A stretch of DNA of 64,000 nucleotides from Zhongshania sp. R06B22 (GTDB taxonomy: Bacteria; Pseudomonadota; Gammaproteobacteria; Pseudomonadales; Spongiibacteraceae), in the NCBI RefSeq assembly GCF_040892595.1, contig NZ_JBFRYB010000001.1:372001-436000 (forward strand). The letters run 5' to 3'. Both the position numbers and the translations under genes were made by a program. Every line of letters starts with the position of its first letter. Within the stretch, counting starts at the first letter, position 1. Shown here piece by piece: positions 53,702 to 62,752 of the stretch. A model generated the notes under the pieces. That model was not told where the DNA came from and searched no databases. It saw nothing but the letters and a program-made list of their open reading frames with translations.

Positions 53702-54598
53702 TTAGAGGTGTTGCTTAAAATAGTCGACCGCCACCTTTATTTTGGGAATGGTGTATTGCGGTTGCTGATATAGCATATAGATGCTGCTGGTGGGGTTGCT
53801 AGCGATGATGGATAGGGTTTCTTGCATAGGCACCCACCGCAGTCGGCCATCGGCTATTTCTTCTTCAATACTCCAGGTCGGCAACATCGCCATGCCCTGA
53901 TCTGCTAAGAGACCCTGCCGAATAACACGTAAGCTATTGCTAATTTGCGCGGTGTTGATATTAATGCGCTCCCACGTTCCGTGAGACTTCACGTGCCAAT
54001 GTAATACTTGCACGGGGCTGCGATACAGCAAAGCGCGATGATGGCTTAGCTCGGCAATGGTTTGTGGTGTACCAAATTTATTGATGTAGGATGTTGATGC
54101 GCACAGACGATGAGTATTGTCTTCTAATCGTTGCGCAATAACCCTGCCTTTGGGTTTACTGCCGCCGCGAATCGCGATGTCGGCGCCATCGCGATGGAGC
54201 TCAGTGGCTTGATTAGAAAGCTCGAGATCAAGCACTATTTTCGGGTAACGAGATTGAAACTCTTCCAAGAGTGGCAGCAGGCGGAATTCGGCATAGGACG
54301 GCAGGGCGCTGATACGCAGCACTCCAGATGGCGCATTTTGGTAGCTTCCTACTCTACCCTCGGCTCTATCGATAGCGGCCAGTATGTCTTTCGATTCATT
54401 GAGATAAATCTTGCCAATTTCAGTCAGGGCCACATGGCGAGTGCTGCGCTTTAATAGCTCGGCACCGAGCTCGGACTCAAGCGCTTGAATACTGCGGGAG
54501 ACGGTCGACACCGGCGCGTTTGCCAGCTTGGCAGCCGCACTGAAACTCCCGGTCTCGGCGATACAGCAAAGGTGATACATCGCTTTAAGTTTGTTCAT
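53702..54598 (-). CDS. LysR-family transcriptional regulator
   Basis: This 298-residue regulator has an N-terminal winged helix (AETGSFSAAAKLANAPVSTVSRSIQALE) and a periplasmic-binding-protein-like sensor domain with the AIRGG loop. The CGS/AaeR-type RSTRHVALTEIGKIYL linker helix is present. It is divergent from an old-yellow-enzyme gene, its most likely target; the inducer is probably an electrophile or enone. Confidence 0.93.
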   Translation of the reverse strand: MNKLKAMYHLCCIAETGSFSAAAKLANAPVSTVSRSIQALESELGAELLKRSTRHVALTEIGKIYLNESKDILAAIDRAEGRVGSYQNAPSGVLRISALPSYAEFRLLPLLEEFQSRYPKIVLDLELSNQATELHRDGADIAIRGGSKPKGRVIAQRLEDNTHRLCASTSYINKFGTPQTIAELSHHRALLYRSPVQVLHWHVKSHGTWERININTAQISNSLRVIRQGLLADQGMAMLPTWSIEEEIADGRLRWVPMQETLSIIASNPTSSIYMLYQQPQYTIPKIKVAVDYFKQHL

Positions 54599-54638
54599 TA
54601 TTGCAATTCCCGCAAAAGTATTTCGTAATATTAGCTGA

Positions 54639-54666
54639 TTGCCTTCTGTTTTGATAAAAGTATACT
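54639..54666 (+). promoter_or_regulatory. Promoter of the old-yellow-enzyme gene
   Basis: TTGCCT (54639-54644), a 16-bp spacer and TATACT (54661-54666) lie 50 bp before the ATG, in the intergenic region shared with the LysR gene. Confidence 0.55.
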
Positions 54667-54715
54667 GAGGGGCGATTTTTAGAACGCGTTAATAGTCTTC
54701 TCTTGAGGTAGCCAC

Positions 54716-55813
54716 ATGAACGCCAGTGCTTTATTCACGCCCTTCGAAATAGGCAAACTTAAGCTTGCTAACCGTACTGTGATGGCCCCAATGACCCGGG
54801 GCTTTTCACCTAACGGTATTCCCACTGATGATGTTGCGGAATACTATCGCAAGCGCGCCGAAGGCGGAGTTGGCTTAATCATTACCGAAGGCACGCTTAT
54901 TAATCATCCTGCAGCGACCGACAACACGAGCTATCCGTCGTTTTTTGGTGAAGAGGCCTTGGCTGGCTGGAAAAAAGTGGTTGATGCGGTGCATTCTGTT
55001 GGCGGTAAAATCATGCCGCAAATCTGGCATGTGGGTGCAGTTCGCCGCCCCGGTACAGGCCCCTTTCCTGAGGCGCTGTCGGCATCGCCGTCAGGCCTAG
55101 TGTCAAAAGATAAGAAGGTGTTTGAGGCGCTGACCATTGAAGAAGTTGAAGGTTTGGTCGCCGATTATGCCGAAGCCGCTTTCGAGGCGAAAAAAATCGG
55201 CTTTGATGGCGTTGAGATTCACGGCGCTCACGGTTATCTAATAGATCAGTTTTTCTGGGCGGACACCAATGTGCGCACCGACAGATACGGCGGTAGTTTA
55301 GCTGCGCGCAGCCAATTTGCCATCGAGATTGTGAAGGCCGTGCGCGAGCGCTGTGGTGAGGATTTCCCTATCGTGTTCCGTTGGTCGCAATGGAAGCAAC
55401 AAGATTACGACGCGCGCCTAACCAATACACCGGAAGAGCTAGCTGAATTTTTAAAACCCTTAAGTGATGCCGGCGTCGATATATTTCACTGCAGCCAGCG
55501 TCGTTTCTGGGAGCCTGAGTTCGAAGGCTCTGATATGAATTTAGCGGGCTGGACAAAAAAGATTACCGGCAAACCGACTATCAGCGTTGGTAGTGTTGGT
55601 CTGAATCAAGAGTTTCTTAGCTCGTTTCGCGGTGAGGGAGCGGAGGTTGTCAATATCGACAAGCTACTTGAAAAAATGAACAATGATGAATTCGACTTAA
55701 TTGCGATTGGACGTACCTTGCTCTCCAATCCTGACTGGGTGAACAAGGTAAGAGACGGCTTGATAGATCAACTCAAGCCATTTACACAAGATGATATTGG
55801 TCGCTTACTGTAA
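54716..55813 (+). CDS. NADH:flavin oxidoreductase, old yellow enzyme family
   Basis: This 365-residue FMN-dependent (beta/alpha)8 barrel begins LFTPFEIGKLKLANRTVMAPMTRGFS. The active-site HGAHGYLIDQFFWADTNVRTDRYGG block is present (in part HGAHGYLIDQF), and the C-terminal half has FDLIAIGRTLLSNPDW for FMN phosphate binding. Family members reduce activated alkenes, nitro esters or xenobiotics. It is divergent from a LysR regulator. Note the F-W residues where many OYEs have other residues; the substrate is unknown. Confidence 0.92.
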   Translation: MNASALFTPFEIGKLKLANRTVMAPMTRGFSPNGIPTDDVAEYYRKRAEGGVGLIITEGTLINHPAATDNTSYPSFFGEEALAGWKKVVDAVHSVGGKIMPQIWHVGAVRRPGTGPFPEALSASPSGLVSKDKKVFEALTIEEVEGLVADYAEAAFEAKKIGFDGVEIHGAHGYLIDQFFWADTNVRTDRYGGSLAARSQFAIEIVKAVRERCGEDFPIVFRWSQWKQQDYDARLTNTPEELAEFLKPLSDAGVDIFHCSQRRFWEPEFEGSDMNLAGWTKKITGKPTISVGSVGLNQEFLSSFRGEGAEVVNIDKLLEKMNNDEFDLIAIGRTLLSNPDWVNKVRDGLIDQLKPFTQDDIGRLL

Positions 55814-56025
55814 TTTACAGCCCATGTATCTTTGCCCTTAGCATGCTAGCAATACTATTTGGGAAGTAGATATTTCCTGATTTACAGTGTCTTTGCTTCT
55901 ATACTCTCCGTCCTGATCACGGGCGGGGTGTTCCACGTCTATCATGGTTTTGCGCGAGGTCTTGTTGGCAGTGGTATTTTGCTGGCGGTGCGCAGCGCCA
56001 TCTGCGCTAATAGGCGGTTACCTAG

Positions 56026-56313
56026 ATGAAGATTGCGGCCACAATAATTGAAGACAGCAGCGTGACCTGCGACCGTTGTCGCGCTTCGTGCTGTCGTTTA
56101 GAAGTGATGCTGATAAGCGAAACTGGCGTTCCCGAAAAATATATACAGCGTGATGAGTGGGGTGGTGGGGTGATGGCGCGTCTGGAAGATGGCTGGTGCG
56201 CGGCACTAGACCGCGACACCATGTTGTGTACAATTTATGAAAATAGACCGTTTATCTGCGGTGATTTTGCCGCCGGTTCCTATGAGTGTTTAGAAGAGCA
56301 CGAACCGCGTTAA
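56026..56313 (+). CDS. YkgJ/UPF0153-type cysteine cluster protein
   Basis: This 95-residue protein has the zinc/iron-chelating signature CDRCRASCC near residue 15, then WCAALDRDTMLCTIYENRPFIC with the YxxRPxxC ending. Function is unknown; it probably binds a metal. Its stop overlaps by 4 bp the convergent TPM gene. Confidence 0.88.
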   Translation: MKIAATIIEDSSVTCDRCRASCCRLEVMLISETGVPEKYIQRDEWGGGVMARLEDGWCAALDRDTMLCTIYENRPFICGDFAAGSYECLEEHEPR

Positions 56314-56927
56314 TCTAAAATAATCAGATGATTCGGCAACTCATTTTTCTCTCCGCTGGCAGGTATTTGCCGCTGTAATTCTTCCCCGCAGGACGCTATA
56401 CACTCTATAAAGCCTTGCGCGGTTTCATTTTGAGCAACTCTTGCGGTAAATCGATTCACGATGGTCTCCCAAAAGACATCTGGAATTTTCGCCGATATCC
56501 CGCGATCAACTAATATTTCAACGTAGCGCTCGGCTTCCGAGACAAAAATTAGCATCCCGGTTTCGCCCTTGGTGTGATGCAGGTTTTGTTCTAAAAACTG
56601 TCGTCTTGCCAAATTACTTGCCCGCCAGTGACGCACCGCGCGAGGAATCAACCGCGTCTGAATTTGCGGTAGTCGGAAAAGTATCGCCAGGGCAATAAAT
56701 CCTCCCCACTGACTTAAAATAAGCTGATGTATATCAGCCCATTGGCCGAAGTAATTTACTGCGCCCGGCAGCAGTAGCGCCAAGATACTAGCCCAAAGCA
56801 ATGGAATGTAGGTGTAGTCGTCTGCCTGAGGCGCGAGTACCGTCACTAACTCCGCGTCGGTAATGCGCTCAACATTGGCTATGGCCTCCGCGACCTGCGC
56901 CTGTTCCTGTTGGTTCAATAAAGCCAT
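56310..56927 (-). CDS. TPM-domain membrane protein
   Basis: This 205-residue protein has an N-terminal half of a TPM (YgcG/psb32) domain, two membrane helices (YIPLLWASILALLLPGAVNYF and GGFIALAILFRL), and then the rest of the TPM fold with TGMLIFVSEAERYVEILVDRG. It is the small partner of the YgcG-LemA group downstream of lemA. The role is unknown. Confidence 0.82.
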   Translation of the reverse strand: MALLNQQEQAQVAEAIANVERITDAELVTVLAPQADDYTYIPLLWASILALLLPGAVNYFGQWADIHQLILSQWGGFIALAILFRLPQIQTRLIPRAVRHWRASNLARRQFLEQNLHHTKGETGMLIFVSEAERYVEILVDRGISAKIPDVFWETIVNRFTARVAQNETAQGFIECIASCGEELQRQIPASGEKNELPNHLIILD

Positions 56928-56984
56928 AAATCACTCTGTATATTTGAATAGTGGAGGAGATGAATAAGTAGATGAGGTGAAGCT

Positions 56985-57719
56985 TTACCAGCCGCCGGAG
57001 GCACCTCCACCGCCAAAACCGCCGCCACCGCCGCCGAAGCCTCCGCCTCCAAAACCGCCACCGCCGAAGCCGCCACTACCACCGCGACCCAGGGCCGAAC
57101 CCAGCAGTAAACCGCCTAGTAGGCCACTTCGGCCGCGACCACGACCGCCGCCCATCATCATAAATATAATGGCGATGAACATCAGGAAGCCTAGTGCGGG
57201 TGGCGACTCCTTGTTTGAGCTCTGTTTTTTGGGCACGGCCACTGCCTTGCCATCTATAAGCGAAATCATTGCTTCAACCGCACGAGTAACGCCGCCATTA
57301 AAGTCACCGGTTTTAAATGCAGGGCTCAGAATTTGTTGGATGATTTGCGCGCTGCGGGCGTCGGTCAGCTTGCCTTCTAAACCGTAGCCAACCTCAATAC
57401 GCATTTTGCGTTCTTGCTTGGCTATGATCAGCAGCGCGCCGTTATTGGTGTCCTTTTGGCCAATACCCCAATGCCGACCTAGCTGAAAGCCAAAGTCAGC
57501 AATATCGTAGCCTTGCAGATCGTTGAGGGTCACGACGACAAGCTGATTGCCGGTGCGTTGCTCCTGGGCTGCAAGTTGCTTATTGAGGTTTTGGGTCGTC
57601 GCTGCGGATAGCAGCTGGGCATTATCCACCACCCGGCCGCTAAGTTTGGGAAACTCCGGTTCGGCAGCAAAGGCCGATAGACCGAACATAAGACAGCAGA
57701 GTAATAGCAAATATCTCAT
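56985..57719 (-). CDS. TPM-domain protein with glycine-rich tail (YgcG-like)
   Basis: This 244-residue protein has a signal peptide (LLLCCLMFGLSAFA), a TPM domain (FPKLSGRVVDNAQLLS to ~residue 160, with YGLEGKLTDARSAQII), a membrane helix (LGFLMFIAIIFMMMGG) and a long glycine/serine tail of GGFGGGGFGG repeats ending SGGW. The GC-rich repeat codons give a proline-rich shadow frame on the other strand. It follows lemA directly. Confidence 0.9.
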   Translation of the reverse strand: MRYLLLLCCLMFGLSAFAAEPEFPKLSGRVVDNAQLLSAATTQNLNKQLAAQEQRTGNQLVVVTLNDLQGYDIADFGFQLGRHWGIGQKDTNNGALLIIAKQERKMRIEVGYGLEGKLTDARSAQIIQQILSPAFKTGDFNGGVTRAVEAMISLIDGKAVAVPKKQSSNKESPPALGFLMFIAIIFMMMGGGRGRGRSGLLGGLLLGSALGRGGSGGFGGGGFGGGGFGGGGGGFGGGGASGGW

Positions 57720-58330
57720 TAAAACGTAACCTGCGGGGCTTGTTCAGCATCTGGTGTGGTTGCCGTAAAGGGCTCCCGTTGTTTCAGGTCGCTATACATT
57801 ATGCTGTGCCAAATCTTGCCGGGAAAGGTACGAATCTCGGTGTTGTAGCGGCTAACGGCAAGGATAAAATCGCGTCGAGCGACGCTGATTCGGTTTTCAG
57901 TGCCCTCTAGCTGCGACTGCAGAGCTAAGAAATTTTGATTGGACTTTAAGTCTGGGTAACGCTCAGACACCATCATCAAACGGCTGAGTGCGCCGCTAAG
58001 CTGGGACTGTGCCGCTTCAAATTTCTTTAATTGTTCAGGGTTGTCGAGGGTGTTGGCATCTACCTGGATCGACGTCGCCTTGGAGCGCGCCTCAATTACC
58101 GCTGTCAGGGTTTCCTGCTCCTGAGCGGCAAAACCCTTCACAGTAGATACTAAGTTGGGGATAAGGTCAGCGCGGCGCTGGTACTGGTTCTCCACTTGAG
58201 CCCAGGCAGCTTTAGCCTCTTCATCCATGCGTGGAATATTGTTAATACCGCAGCCGGACAGCAGCAAGGTGGCGAATAGTAAAATGAATAGGGTGTAGTT
58301 GCGGCGAGCAAAGGACGTTGCAGCGTGCAT
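57719..58330 (-). CDS. lemA: LemA family lipoprotein
   Basis: This 203-residue protein has signal peptide and lipobox LLSGC. LemA-family helical bundle blocks are NQYQRRADLIPNLVSTVKGFA, SRLMMVSERYPDLKSNQNFLALQ (in part) and VARRDFILAVSRYN. LemA proteins often accompany TPM genes and affect envelope homeostasis. It overlaps the next gene by 1 bp. Confidence 0.9.
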   Translation of the reverse strand: MHAATSFARRNYTLFILLFATLLLSGCGINNIPRMDEEAKAAWAQVENQYQRRADLIPNLVSTVKGFAAQEQETLTAVIEARSKATSIQVDANTLDNPEQLKKFEAAQSQLSGALSRLMMVSERYPDLKSNQNFLALQSQLEGTENRISVARRDFILAVSRYNTEIRTFPGKIWHSIMYSDLKQREPFTATTPDAEQAPQVTF

Positions 58331-58425
58331 AAAATGATGGCCTCAATAAACAATCTGGCCATTATGGTACACCTTAGGCATCGGCCTGTAGAGGGCGAAG
58401 GTGCTTTAGCTCTGTAAGAGGCGGC

Positions 58426-59313
58426 TTACGCGACCCGTGGCAGGGGCTTGTCTTTGTTGGCTGGGGCTTTGGGGAAGTTCGGGCGGGTTGGCTGCTGTTG
58501 GCGGTTGAGATAGTCAATAATCGCATCACGAATTTTCTTGTCGCCGCCTTCAAGGCCTTGATTGCCGAACAGGCGATTAAATTCAAAAACATAGGGATGA
58601 TCACCCACCATGGCAATATCAAAGCCAGCGTGATTTATGTCCAGGCTGGTGGCCAAATGCAGTGCTAAATTAATCGCTTGGGCAGGTATAGGGCTATGAT
58701 CAATTACGCCGCCCTTGGCGACGTTATTATAAAAACCCTGATCAGATTGTAAGCGCCAGTAGGCAGAAATGACTTGGTCGCCAATAATCTCAACGCGGAT
58801 ATCACGATTAATGGGCAGGTATTCCTGCACATACAAAATATCGCTGCGCTGCAAATAGGCTTTCCAATCGCTGCGAGTTTGGATTAACCACACACCACTG
58901 CCCTGTGTGGCCTTGGGGAGTTTGGCAACAAAGGGGTGAAGCATCAGCTCCCATAACTCGTCGGCATTGCTGGGGGTGTTGGCGCGAATTTCAGTGTGGG
59001 GAATATTGGCCGGTGCCACCACTTCAAAGGCGCGGGTCATTTCAATTTTATTGTGGCCCAATAGGTAGCTGGCCTGGCTGGGAAACACTTTGGCTTTCAG
59101 CCCGTAAATTAAGGCGTTGAGTTGCCAGTACTGAGGAAATAAAACCCAGTCGGCACTGCTGATATCATCTTTATGATTAAAAATTTGTTCGGGCTTTAGC
59201 TGCAGGGTATCGCCAAAACCCAAGGTGCGAAAAATGTCGAAAGATATCCACGCCATAATTGCATACACCAAATTGAAGTGGCCCTTTTTAAGCCTTAAAG
59301 GCGCTGCGGTCAA
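58426..59313 (-). CDS. ATP-grasp protein, RimK/glutathione synthetase-like
   Basis: This 295-residue protein carries an ATP-grasp core in its C-terminal two-thirds: KLPKATQGSGVWLI (glycine-rich loop), LYVQEYLPINRDIRVEIIG (adenine/ATP-binding), GGVIDHSPIP, and the Mg2+ site VFEFNRLFGNQGLEGG with the ExN motif. The N-terminal ~110 residues (FPQYWQLNALIYGLKAKVFPS) are a substrate domain. It ligates a carboxylate to an amine in related enzymes, but the substrate is unknown. It stands alone between lemA and a DUF2959 gene. Confidence 0.8.
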   Translation of the reverse strand: MTAAPLRLKKGHFNLVYAIMAWISFDIFRTLGFGDTLQLKPEQIFNHKDDISSADWVLFPQYWQLNALIYGLKAKVFPSQASYLLGHNKIEMTRAFEVVAPANIPHTEIRANTPSNADELWELMLHPFVAKLPKATQGSGVWLIQTRSDWKAYLQRSDILYVQEYLPINRDIRVEIIGDQVISAYWRLQSDQGFYNNVAKGGVIDHSPIPAQAINLALHLATSLDINHAGFDIAMVGDHPYVFEFNRLFGNQGLEGGDKKIRDAIIDYLNRQQQPTRPNFPKAPANKDKPLPRVA

Positions 59314-59364
59314 TAGCGTGTGACTGGCATTTATTGGCTATGGAGTTTACTTGAAACCCTGACG

Positions 59365-60006
59365 CTATTTTAGCTGCTTAATAAAGGCGTCAGATTCATT
59401 GATGGCAGTCTCCATCGCGCTGAGCAATTGCTGCACATTGCGGTCGATACCGGCCAATTCGCCCTTCAGTGCGCCAATCGCCGAGGCGTTGAGATTATGT
59501 TTGAGATACAGCACATTATCGCGCAGCGCGTTCAATACCGGGTCAACACTCTTCTCGGCGCGGCGCATAGACTTAATCAAACTAGCGTACTGGCGCTTGG
59601 TGGCTTGGAGCTTAGTGGCGCTGTCGCTGCGCAGGCGGTCATTGCTGTAAAGCTTGAGTTCGTCTTGCCACTCATCGAACAAGGCCTCAGCCACTGACTC
59701 TACCTTATCAATTCGGCTAGTGAGATCCTTAGCAGCGGCTTCGCTGTCTTCAAATTCACTATTCAATCGATTGTAATGACTCTCTAAATCGCCGCCGTCA
59801 AAACTCACCACTGACCGAAACTCGCTTAGCGCATCTTTAAATTGCTTCTGAGCATCTTGTTGGGATTCCTTGGCCTCACCAACCCTGTCCACCAATATAT
59901 CGCGCTTATGCACGCCCACTTTCTCCATGGCATTGTAATAAGTGGATTCACAGCCGCTTATTGAAATCGTGGCGGTTATGGCAACTAGCAGCATCAAAAA
60001 GCGCAT
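59365..60006 (-). CDS. DUF2959 family lipoprotein
   Basis: This 213-residue protein has signal peptide and lipobox ISGC, then YYNAMEKVGVHKRDILVDRV, the DUF2959 signature. The remainder is long amphipathic helices, likely a coiled coil. The ATG at 60006 with AGGA upstream is preferred to an earlier start. Function is unknown; probably attached to the outer membrane. Confidence 0.85.
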   Translation of the reverse strand: MRFLMLLVAITATISISGCESTYYNAMEKVGVHKRDILVDRVGEAKESQQDAQKQFKDALSEFRSVVSFDGGDLESHYNRLNSEFEDSEAAAKDLTSRIDKVESVAEALFDEWQDELKLYSNDRLRSDSATKLQATKRQYASLIKSMRRAEKSVDPVLNALRDNVLYLKHNLNASAIGALKGELAGIDRNVQQLLSAMETAINESDAFIKQLK

Positions 60007-60116
60007 CGGGTGTCCTAGGTCATTATTGATTTTGATCTTAATGGTAGCTTGCATGGCGTGGTGCGGCAAATACCCAAAGGCAGTGTCTTAGGCCATGGGG
60101 TGATCTTTACTGAGAC

Positions 60117-60152
60117 ATGATTGTTGACCGATCATTCCAAAACGACTAGGGT
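60117..60152 (+). promoter_or_regulatory. Promoter and candidate operator of the TetR gene
   Basis: TTGACC (60124-60129), a 17-bp spacer and TAGGGT (60147-60152) form a promoter. An imperfect palindrome ATGAT-N9-ATCAT (60117-60135) overlaps it and is a candidate self-operator. Confidence 0.45.
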
Positions 60153-60175
60153 AGCGAACAAACTAGGAGTAAACG

Positions 60176-60763
60176 ATGGCCAGACCGCTACAGTTCGACC
60201 GTCAACAGGCACTGAATGCCGCCATGCAGGTTTTCTGGTTGCAGGGCTATTCCGCAAGCTCAATGCAGCTATTGCTCGACGCTATGCACATAAATCGCGG
60301 CAGCCTTTATGCAGCCTTCGGTGATAAAGCCGGGCTATTTAAAGAAGTGATCGATCACTATCAGCGTGATATGCAGGGCATAGTGTTTGAAATTTTGGCC
60401 AATAAAGATAATCCAGCGCAGGGCATTCGTGACGTATTTGAAATAACCCTATTTATGCTAAATCATGACGAGATGGCAATGGGCTGTTTACTGGTTAATA
60501 CCGTTAACGAACTCTCGGCTATCGATGCTGACTTAAGGGATTACGCTTCAGAAAAACTAAGCTTAGTCGAGGGGGCCTTTATCAAGGCCTGCGAGCGCGC
60601 CCAGACACAGAAGCAAATGAACACGACGATAAGCGCAGACGAGGCCGGAAAAATGCTAATGACCTGCATGATTGGCCTGCGCGTGCAGAGCCGACGAGGG
60701 GTAGCAGAATCGCATTTGCGTCAGAGTATTGCCCCGCTACTTGATCTGTTGATGCCCGCCTAA
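60176..60763 (+). CDS. TetR-family transcriptional regulator
   Basis: This 195-residue regulator has the N-terminal helix-turn-helix: ALNAAMQVFWLQGYSASSMQLLLDAM, then GSLYAAFGDKAGLFKEV. The C-terminal domain is helical and NemR/AcrR-like. AGGAG lies before the ATG. It precedes a membrane redoxin gene by 34 bp and probably controls it in response to an electrophile or oxidant; the ligand is unknown. Confidence 0.93.
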   Translation: MARPLQFDRQQALNAAMQVFWLQGYSASSMQLLLDAMHINRGSLYAAFGDKAGLFKEVIDHYQRDMQGIVFEILANKDNPAQGIRDVFEITLFMLNHDEMAMGCLLVNTVNELSAIDADLRDYASEKLSLVEGAFIKACERAQTQKQMNTTISADEAGKMLMTCMIGLRVQSRRGVAESHLRQSIAPLLDLLMPA

Positions 60764-60797
60764 CATAACAGCTAAATATTAAATCTAGGAACAAGCT

Positions 60798-61637
60798 ATG
60801 AACCGTTTAAAGTCACTATTTATATCCGCATGGATGACCCTACTTTTTGCAGGAGCGGTGCGCAGCGGATGGGAGCTTTACAACCATCCCAGCAGTATTA
60901 CTTGGTACTGGGTATTGCTCAGCATGGCCACTCCGCTGGTGTTTTTTGGCTGGGTTTTTACCGGCAATGTGGCTCGCACCCAAACGGCCACTAAAGTAAT
61001 TTTTGGGGTCACAGTGCTTTGCTTGCTTGGGGCGGCGCTATCCCCCAGCCCCACACTAGAAGCCCTAGCCTGGATTTTAAGCATTGGGGTGATAGGAAGC
61101 GCCATGTATGAATGGTGGTATTCCAGTTTTGGTGACCGAAGCAACGAAATACTCAGCGTTGGGCAAACATTACCGGCCTTAGAATTTATCGCCGCCGATG
61201 GCAGCGCCATTAGAACCCAAGAACTCAATAAGCCGATGCTGATGATTTTCTATCGCGGCAACTGGTGTCCGCTGTGTATGGCCCAAATTAAAGAGATCGC
61301 GGGGCAGTATCGGGAGCTGGCCGCTAAAGGTGTGGAAATAATGCTTATCAGTCCGCAGCCGCAAAGCCACACCGCTTCGCTGGCACAGCGCTTTGATGCG
61401 CCAATGTCCTTCTTAGTAGATAAAGATAATGCCATGGCTAAACGCTTGGGTATCGTCGCACTCAATGGTTTACCGGCGGGCTTGGAGGTCTTGGGTTATG
61501 AAAGCGACACCGTCTTGCCCACCGTCATTATGACGAATGTTAGCGGCAAGATATTATTTGCGGATCTTACCGATAATTATCGCGTAAGACCGGAGCCAGA
61601 AACCTTTTTAGAAGTGTTTGCCCAAGCGGGTATTTGA
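60798..61637 (+). CDS. Membrane-anchored peroxiredoxin-like protein
   Basis: This 279-residue protein has four or so N-terminal membrane helices (to residue ~105), then an AhpC/TSA redoxin domain. The active-site loop is FYRGNWCPLCMAQIKE with a CxxC-like WCPLC pair, followed by LISPQPQSHTASLAQRF and LPTVIMTNVSGKILFAD. The catalytic pair resembles AhpC/thioredoxin-fold reductases rather than a typical peroxiredoxin with TXXC. A redoxin fused to a membrane domain is unusual. It is likely regulated by the adjacent TetR. Confidence 0.85.
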   Translation: MNRLKSLFISAWMTLLFAGAVRSGWELYNHPSSITWYWVLLSMATPLVFFGWVFTGNVARTQTATKVIFGVTVLCLLGAALSPSPTLEALAWILSIGVIGSAMYEWWYSSFGDRSNEILSVGQTLPALEFIAADGSAIRTQELNKPMLMIFYRGNWCPLCMAQIKEIAGQYRELAAKGVEIMLISPQPQSHTASLAQRFDAPMSFLVDKDNAMAKRLGIVALNGLPAGLEVLGYESDTVLPTVIMTNVSGKILFADLTDNYRVRPEPETFLEVFAQAGI

Positions 61638-61669
61638 TACCGGCATGAAGCTGCCGCGGTGGCCGGTTG

Positions 61670-62365
61670 TCATTTCAATGCAGCTAACCAAGCGTGGCCA
61701 CCCAACATACGCTGTTGCCTCAGATTCCAATTGGCGCGCTCAATCAAATACTGTCCCGGCGAGGCAGGATTGTAATTGATAGGGCTGGGCAAGCTAGAAG
61801 CCAGCAGTGCTGACTGCCAGGGAGATAACTGCGCTGCGGGAATGCCAAAGTAATAGCGACTGGCGGCCTCTAAACCAAACACGCCGTCACCCCACTCGGC
61901 GATATTCAAATAGATTTCTAGAATTCGTTGCTTCGGCCAGCACAACTCCACCAAAGCAGTGAACCAAACTTCTAAGCCCTTGCGAAACCAGCTACGACCT
62001 GTCCACAAATACATATTGCGAGCAACTTGCTGGCTGATGGTACTGGCGCCGCGCAAGCTTCCCCGGCGCTCGCGTTCCGCAAAAGCCTTTTTAATAGCTT
62101 TAATATCAAAGCCATAGTGATTAGGAAAATTCTGATCCTCAGACACTACTGCTGCCAATGCAGCATAGCGCGGAATTCCATTCCAGTTCAGCCACTGTTT
62201 CTTTATCTTAAAATCAGCGCCACCTCGCTGCCAGTTGCGGTCGATCATCACCATACTGATGGGCGGATCAAACCAGCGAAATGGCAGCACGACCGCGACG
62301 CTGAGCACCAGCAGGAGCAATAGAGTACGCCAAAGCAAGCGCGCTATTCTTGTTTTTCCGGCCAT
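61670..62365 (-). CDS. mtgA: Monofunctional biosynthetic peptidoglycan transglycosylase
   Basis: This 231-residue GT51 glycosyltransferase has an N-terminal membrane anchor (LLWRTLLLLLVLSVAVVLPF), the catalytic-glutamate motif VVSEDQNFPNHYGFD, RGASTISQQVARNMYLW and ILEIYLNIAEWG. It polymerises lipid II into glycan strands, without a transpeptidase domain. Length and motifs match MtgA. Confidence 0.95.
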   Translation of the reverse strand: MAGKTRIARLLWRTLLLLLVLSVAVVLPFRWFDPPISMVMIDRNWQRGGADFKIKKQWLNWNGIPRYAALAAVVSEDQNFPNHYGFDIKAIKKAFAERERRGSLRGASTISQQVARNMYLWTGRSWFRKGLEVWFTALVELCWPKQRILEIYLNIAEWGDGVFGLEAASRYYFGIPAAQLSPWQSALLASSLPSPINYNPASPGQYLIERANWNLRQQRMLGGHAWLAALK

Positions 62366-62752
62366 GACCTATTCCACTATGGTGTGTCCTTGCCTCCTAA
62401 GCGGCGGGAAAGGGCAGGGACGCTTTATCGAATATTATGAGGACGTTTTCACCTCATATTGTAGCCGCGATTTTGCGAAAGTAGATCCATAAAAATACAG
62501 GTCGTTAAAAGCTATGCGAGGCGACTACCAATCATTAACGTAAAAGCAGCTTGCTCTAGTTCAAAGTACCACCGGCATGTGTCCAAAGGTTGTTTTAGAA
62601 AAAATAGGAAAACATATTTATTAATTATGCTCAAAGATTATATGGAAAGATTCTGCATCAACTGGCTACGTAAACGATAGCTTGTCTTGGTCGGCACCAC
62701 GTCACACCGGACTGCGCCCCAGTTGAAGTAAGACGAAGCCAATGAGCGTAGT
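62366..62752. other. Gene-free interval between mtgA and a LysR gene
   Basis: I find no convincing gene in these 387 bp. The minus-strand promoter of mtgA must lie in its left part. Nothing else stands out. Confidence 0.5.

Noticed and set aside
56977..57387. Proline-rich plus-strand frame (PPKPPPPP repeats)
   Set aside because: It is the complement of the GGFGGGG-coding tail of the YgcG-like gene, an artefact of repeat codons.
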